Assembly: GCA_050084985.1 (NCBI GenBank)
Contig: JBITNC010000001.1
Span: 208,940,001 to 209,004,000, forward strand
Length of the DNA stretch: 64,000 nucleotides
From: Nageia nagi
Taxonomy: Eukaryota; Pinophyta
Direction of reading: 5' to 3'
Shown here: positions 59,760 to 64,000 of the stretch, in pieces
How the letters are laid out: each line of letters starts with the position of its first letter
Numbering within the stretch: position 1 is the stretch's first letter
The notes under the pieces: generated by a model
The model's database searches: none
What the model was told of the DNA's origin: nothing
What the model saw: only the letters and a program-made list of their open reading frames with translations
Made by a program: the position numbers and the translations under genes

Positions 59760-61512
59760 AGGAGTAGCAAAATCTTATTTCGATAGATAGAATGAGGGTT
59801 TCAAAGTTAATTGCAAGAAGAGTAGGAATAGAGAGATGGAAACCATGCAAATTCTATAAATTAATAAGAAAAGGTAAGTCATTTTTGAAGTAGCCTTTGG
59901 TAATGAATGTATATTTATTCAAAAGGGAAAAAGGGGAAAGTTGGGTAATTTTAAAAAAATAGATATTGAGCTTGATGATGAGGAAAAGATGCTATATTAT
60001 TTAGTAGAGAGAAGGTATGAAGGTGTGTGGGATCCTAAATAAAATGATTAGTATTCACTTAAAAAATTGTTCACTTGGGAAAAGGAGAAGGCCAACATAA
60101 GATAACCACTCTACAATATATGGAAATCAAAATTAGGGAAGCTTGTGTACCATAGAGTTCACTTTTCTACTTAGTTTATGGTTTGGATGATAAGGAGGTA
60201 TAAACTAGAAAAGAAGACCTTCAAAGTAGATAAGTGAAGGTTAATTTTTGCTCTAAATCTAGCTTAAATTCAAAACATTTTCCATTTATTAGAGAAAGGT
60301 AGGACTTTGGACAACACTTTTCCATAGAGAATGGGTTTTAGTTTTATGAGTGACACTAGGTAGTCCAATTTCTTCATATATGATGAAGTATTCTTTAGAA
60401 AAACTTCATTTACTTTTAATTACTATTCCTTCAAGTCCTAGGCACAATATTACATTACCAACATTAGTTACCTACTTGGGAAAACCATTAAGGTAGATAA
60501 GGATGTATATTATTTATTGTATGTATTAGCCTTTCCCCCTTTATATGTATATGATTGGGCTACCTTTTATGTAATAGCATTCATGTAGAACTAACCCAAA
60601 GTAAAAAGGATTATCAGACTAGGAGGGAGTTGAAGTTTACTATTTATTCCTTATTTTTTCACATTGTAGTTAGTCAGATGAAATAGGATATTTGGAAGAG
60701 CTTAAATTTCCTCTTATGCTAGTGGAGAGATGCATACAGGATTTCATACTAGTAATCCAATGAAGACCATTGAGATTATTTTTGGCTCTACAACTATTTT
60801 CTAAACTTATTTTATGGTTGGTTTAGAAACACTATTCCTAGGGTATCCTCTCACTTCCTTCAATTTTTGTAGGATAACAAAGTTGGAGAAGGGGTACTAT
60901 TGGAATATGGAATGCATATTAAAATGTATGGAGGAAATCTCCAACTAAACTTTCTTCCAAAGTTTTTTCCAAACTCCATACTATATGAGGAAGCAATCAA
61001 ATAAGTGTGTAAGAATTTGAAGTCTTTAGTAAATAGAAAGAAGGAAAAATGAGTTTTATGAAATATCCCTATGAGATAGGATATTTAACTTTTATGAGTG
61101 CATAGTTCTTTTTAAGTACAATTTGTAACATGGATGCTTATTTTTTCTAAAAGTTACATGGAGAGGATATGACCCACATCAACATTTTACAACCACTTGG
61201 AAGAAGTTGAAGGCATATCTCGTTGAGCATGAAGAGGATGCTTTTGACGATGAGATTATTGATTCTCTTAACAATTGAAAGGATTTATAGGTAGTATGGG
61301 GTAAGTATGACCTTAGGGATATGATTAAATATAAGGTATCACCAATTGGTTACATTTTTCCTAAGTTGGGGGAAGTAACAAGTTGGAAAATTAATAAATT
61401 TTTTTCCAAAATCAAACAAGTAGATTTTAGTGCAAGAGAAGAGCAAGAGATCATTGATAAGATTAATGAAGTACCCAATGAAGTGGTAATCCAATTTTAT
61501 GTGTTGCAGTGA
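59760..61512 (+). pseudogene. Long decayed reading frame, unknown family
   Basis: Mostly one frame at a time reads through 1.7 kb with stops that are largely TAG. Readable blocks include RWKPCKFYKLIRKGKSF, IELDDEEKMLYYLVERRYEGVWD, RVHFST-FMVWMIRRYKLEKK, ALNLAQIQNIFHLLEKGRT-like, KVDKDVYYLLYVLAFPPLYVYDW and YYWNMECILKCMEEIS. The final open frame 61,321-61,512 reads PIGYIFPKLGEVTSWKINKFFSKIKQVDFSAREEQEIIDKI. Composition is that of a real soluble protein, with a Lys/Glu-rich helical end. It follows the minisatellite and lies between PMD and the G LTR. I do not recognise it and propose no function. A minus-strand frame at 61,339-61,560 is its shadow. Confidence 0.55.
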
Positions 61513-61639
61513 AAATAGAGCTGGAAAGTAGAATAACATGAAATACAAATTATTCTTCAATCTTCACTGAACCTCAAATTATACAAAATAGATAAAAATG
61601 CTATAATTATGAATTGATATTAATTTTCAGTTCAAACTA

Positions 61640-62351
61640 CAATTTGCCCTTAGAAGGGACTTTTACAAATTCCATTTGCTAAAATAAGAGTATTAGATCT
61701 CCATTGTTTTTTATTTGCTTGCTTCTCTCTTTGATATGAACAACCTATAAATCCTACACACATGCAAAAGACAATAACATCAAAGCATCTATGTATGACA
61801 TGTATTAAATTGAAACAAGCATAAAATAATAAAAGGTATGAGCTCACAAGATTTTGGCAGCATTACCCTATTTCAAAAATGGGTTAAGATCCTCTCTTAT
61901 TTGCTTTGTATTGGCTTATATTTATAGATTTTGGATGAGATGTTTCAAGGCTGGTAAGAGGAAGTGAACAGCCATCATAGGTCGTAACTGACCCCCTCTA
62001 TCCACCTCATCTTAGAAAGTCAAAACATTTCAACTTTCCCTCACTATTTTAGCTTCTATTTAGCTATTACAGAGTCATTGGTGATTGGAAGATGGACGCC
62101 AGTGACTGGATCAAAATGCTAGCATTTGTTTTGGAACGCCAGCGACTAGTTTTCCATTTTTATAACAATGTTAAAATGACCACCAAATAGTCAATTTTTA
62201 TTGAAAAGGGGTCATGTGACCACTCATTTTGCATGTACTTGATGAGAGATATCCAATAATGGAGTTTTCAAGCTTATTTGAACCTTGTATAAAGAGTTAT
62301 TATTAGTTCAATGTTTACTAGTTAACAAGGGGACATTTTTAGGTGTCTACA
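61640..62351 (-). repeat. 3' LTR of element G (element continues beyond the window)
   Basis: The right edge is clear: TTTTTAGGTGTCTACA followed by TTTTGCCCCTTTTT, which on the minus strand is a polypurine tract followed by TGTAGACACC. It shares CCTACACACATGC and the LTR-start sequence with the 5' LTR of element D. The left edge is set by analogy to the 700-bp length of that LTR and is uncertain by up to 150 bp. This LTR has slightly more CG dinucleotides (CGCCAGCGACT) than the rest of the window, perhaps indicating a younger copy. Confidence 0.65.
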
Positions 62352-62366
62352 TTTTGCCCCTTTTTG
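62352..62366 (-). other. Polypurine tract of element G
   Basis: The minus strand reads AAAAAGGGGCAAAA immediately before the LTR start. Confidence 0.75.
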
Positions 62367-64000
62367 AATTATCAACCGAAAATGTGGTTGATAATTTCAA
62401 AAACATAGAATGAGAAGCTTTGTCACTTGATTATTCATTATTGCTTTTTTATGATATAAGTTTTGACCCAATTTCTTAAATGAATCAAAATTTTGATTTA
62501 TCAAATTATGATAAAATGTGTTTTCATTTTACATTTGATGTAGTTTTGAAAACAAATTTGAATATACTTCAAAAGTGAATATTTTTGGTATGACAATGTG
62601 TTGAGCTTGTGTGATAGTTGCATGACATTTATATTATGTCATTTTGCATGTCTAAGCACACATGTACCATATAAGTCATCTTTAGTATATGAGTTTGATG
62701 GTGTTGTCCTTTGTCCCGATAATAGGGTTTCAAGATGATCTCCTGTAACAATGATACATCACATTTTATCTCCTTTGATATTTGTAAATGTTAATGATAT
62801 TTTTAGGAAATATCATCAAAATCTTTTTTCATATAAAGCTTAAGATCTTTATAATTATAGCTTCTCTAAATCAAAACTTATTATTTATACATATTTCATC
62901 ATTCGATGTTGTCATGAGAATAGCCCTTGCCATGATTGAATATGATTTTTTAACTTTTGCAATTGATACATTTTGAAAATGATATTGTAATACATCAAAA
63001 CTACACTTGTGTCCATCTCCATACTATGTGTTGTTTATGGTAGTTGCATGATAAGACTCTAGTTTGTCTCTGCATACCAAAGCGAGTATGTGATGGTAAG
63101 CTTATTTGATGTATACAATTTTGAGGTAGTGATGTTGTATATCAAAACTTCACTTGTGTTTATCTCCATACTGTGTGCTGTTTATAGCAATTGTGTGACA
63201 AGACTCTAGTTTATCTCTGCATGCTGAAGCGAGTATATGATAGGAAGCTTGTTTTGTATATATAAGTCATCTTTCATTTTTCTCTACTTTTGACCCAGCA
63301 AAATGGGTTTTGTGATGATCTTTTGCATAAGTCTTTTAGAATCATATTGAGCATAAACATCTTATTTCAGGTTATAGGCAATCCTAATTACCTTAACCAT
63401 GAGTAGACATATAACTTTTGATTTTCTAATTAACAATGTTTTGGGTATATTTTAAAAGAAATGTAGCCATGGTCTTACTAAGTGATCATGGGCTTACTTT
63501 GATTGTGGTGCTTTTCTTAGCATTATGACCCCTTTTGAACTGACTAATGATGTCAGTGACAATGATGATAGATTGTTAAAAAAAACTAATACATATTAGC
63601 TAGCAAATAAGTAAGATGAATGTATGAATGATTCTAACCTTATTGTTTCAATCATTTATAGGTGAACATAAGGTTTGATTTTAGGTCATGGGAAATTGTA
63701 TTTACCCCAATTATCCAAGTATGATTTCGTGATTTGTGCAATTGAAGTGTTTTGAACACACATTGGTTGTACACCAAATAGGTACTAAAGGCTCATTCCC
63801 ATATATCATTACATGGATGTCTTGTGTTTATCCCAAGGAATGTATGGAGCTAATTCAAGTATATGACATGAAGTCCCCTTTGTGTGCACTGATTTGAATT
63901 TTGATTATTATGTTATTACTCTCGAAGAATTGGTTTTACAAAAATCATTGGAATCATGTTTTTTTATGACTAGGGTTTTCTGAATACGTATAACAATAAG
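62367..64000 (-). other. 3' region of element G
   Basis: This should be the non-coding 3' part of a minus-strand element running off the window. No pol domain is visible yet. A 147-bp duplication is listed separately. A plus-strand frame at 62,788-62,976 has no recognised motif. Confidence 0.45.
62980..63265. repeat. Two copies of a 147-bp repeat
   Basis: Both copies share, in order, CATCAAAACT, CACTTGTGT, ATCTCCATACT, GTTTAT, AAGACTCTAGTTT and ATCTCTGCAT-like sequence, then AAGCGAGTAT. The ACTCTAG anchor is at 63,056 and 63,203. A partial third copy may lie near 62,600 (GTGTGATAGTTGCATGAC). Confidence 0.85.

Overview
The window looks like repeat-dense nuclear DNA from a land plant with a large genome. 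It is very AT-rich, CG dinucleotides are rare, and almost all recognisable coding sequence belongs to transposable elements: several Ty3/gypsy (Tat-like) LTR retrotransposons, one hAT-like DNA transposon, one Copia-type LTR and plant mobile domain (PMD) genes. I cannot name the species. I found no convincing single-copy host gene, rRNA, tRNA or organellar segment. The coding relics are decayed mainly by premature TAG/TAA codons where Gln, Trp or Arg is expected, as deamination of methylated cytosine would produce, plus scattered frameshifts.

Layout. 1-0.4 kb: tail of an unidentified decayed coding sequence. 0.4-4.7 kb: AT-rich DNA with microsatellites. 4.7-31.4 kb: a nest of three retrotransposons. 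The outer element D (minus strand) is split into 4.7-9.68, 17.57-18.53 and 26.5-31.44 kb. Element B (minus, 9,676-about 17,565) interrupts D between its protease and RT regions. Element C (plus, 18,530-26,520, perfect 5-bp target duplication GATAC) interrupts D between its gag zinc knuckle and its protease. Re-joining the D pieces gives the usual order gag-PR-RT-RNase H-INT. 31.4-35.1 kb: unassigned DNA, a 0.8-kb minisatellite with three-monomer higher-order structure, a Copia-type LTR with a tRNA-Met-like primer site, and a gag fragment.

35,112-53,114: element E (plus), an 18-kb LTR element with a near-perfect target duplication. It has a gag region containing a recent 1.13-kb tandem duplication but no visible pol. 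The rest of its interior holds minisatellite arrays, a coiled-coil-like accessory reading frame, a minus-strand hAT-like transposase relic and an antisense PMD gene relic. 53.9-54.6 kb: an LTR of another minus-strand element (F). 56.3-58.1 kb: a plus-strand PMD gene relic with three recognisable exons, antisense to F. 59.2-59.7 kb: a second array related to the 33-kb minisatellite. 59.8-61.5 kb: a long decayed unknown reading frame. About 61.64-62.35 kb: the 3' LTR of a further minus-strand element (G) that continues past the window end, with a 147-bp duplication in its 3' region.

The retrotransposon parts would have worked as usual: gag forms the particle, PR processes it, RT/RNase H copies the RNA from a tRNA primer, and INT inserts the cDNA. 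None of the copies here is intact. The most interesting points are a CTAG-centred inverted repeat just downstream of the primer site in all four elements whose leaders are visible, the PMD genes lying antisense inside or beside Tat-like elements, the pol-less 18-kb element E with its post-decay duplication, and the related higher-order minisatellites at 33 and 59 kb. I see no sign of a wholly new system beyond these.
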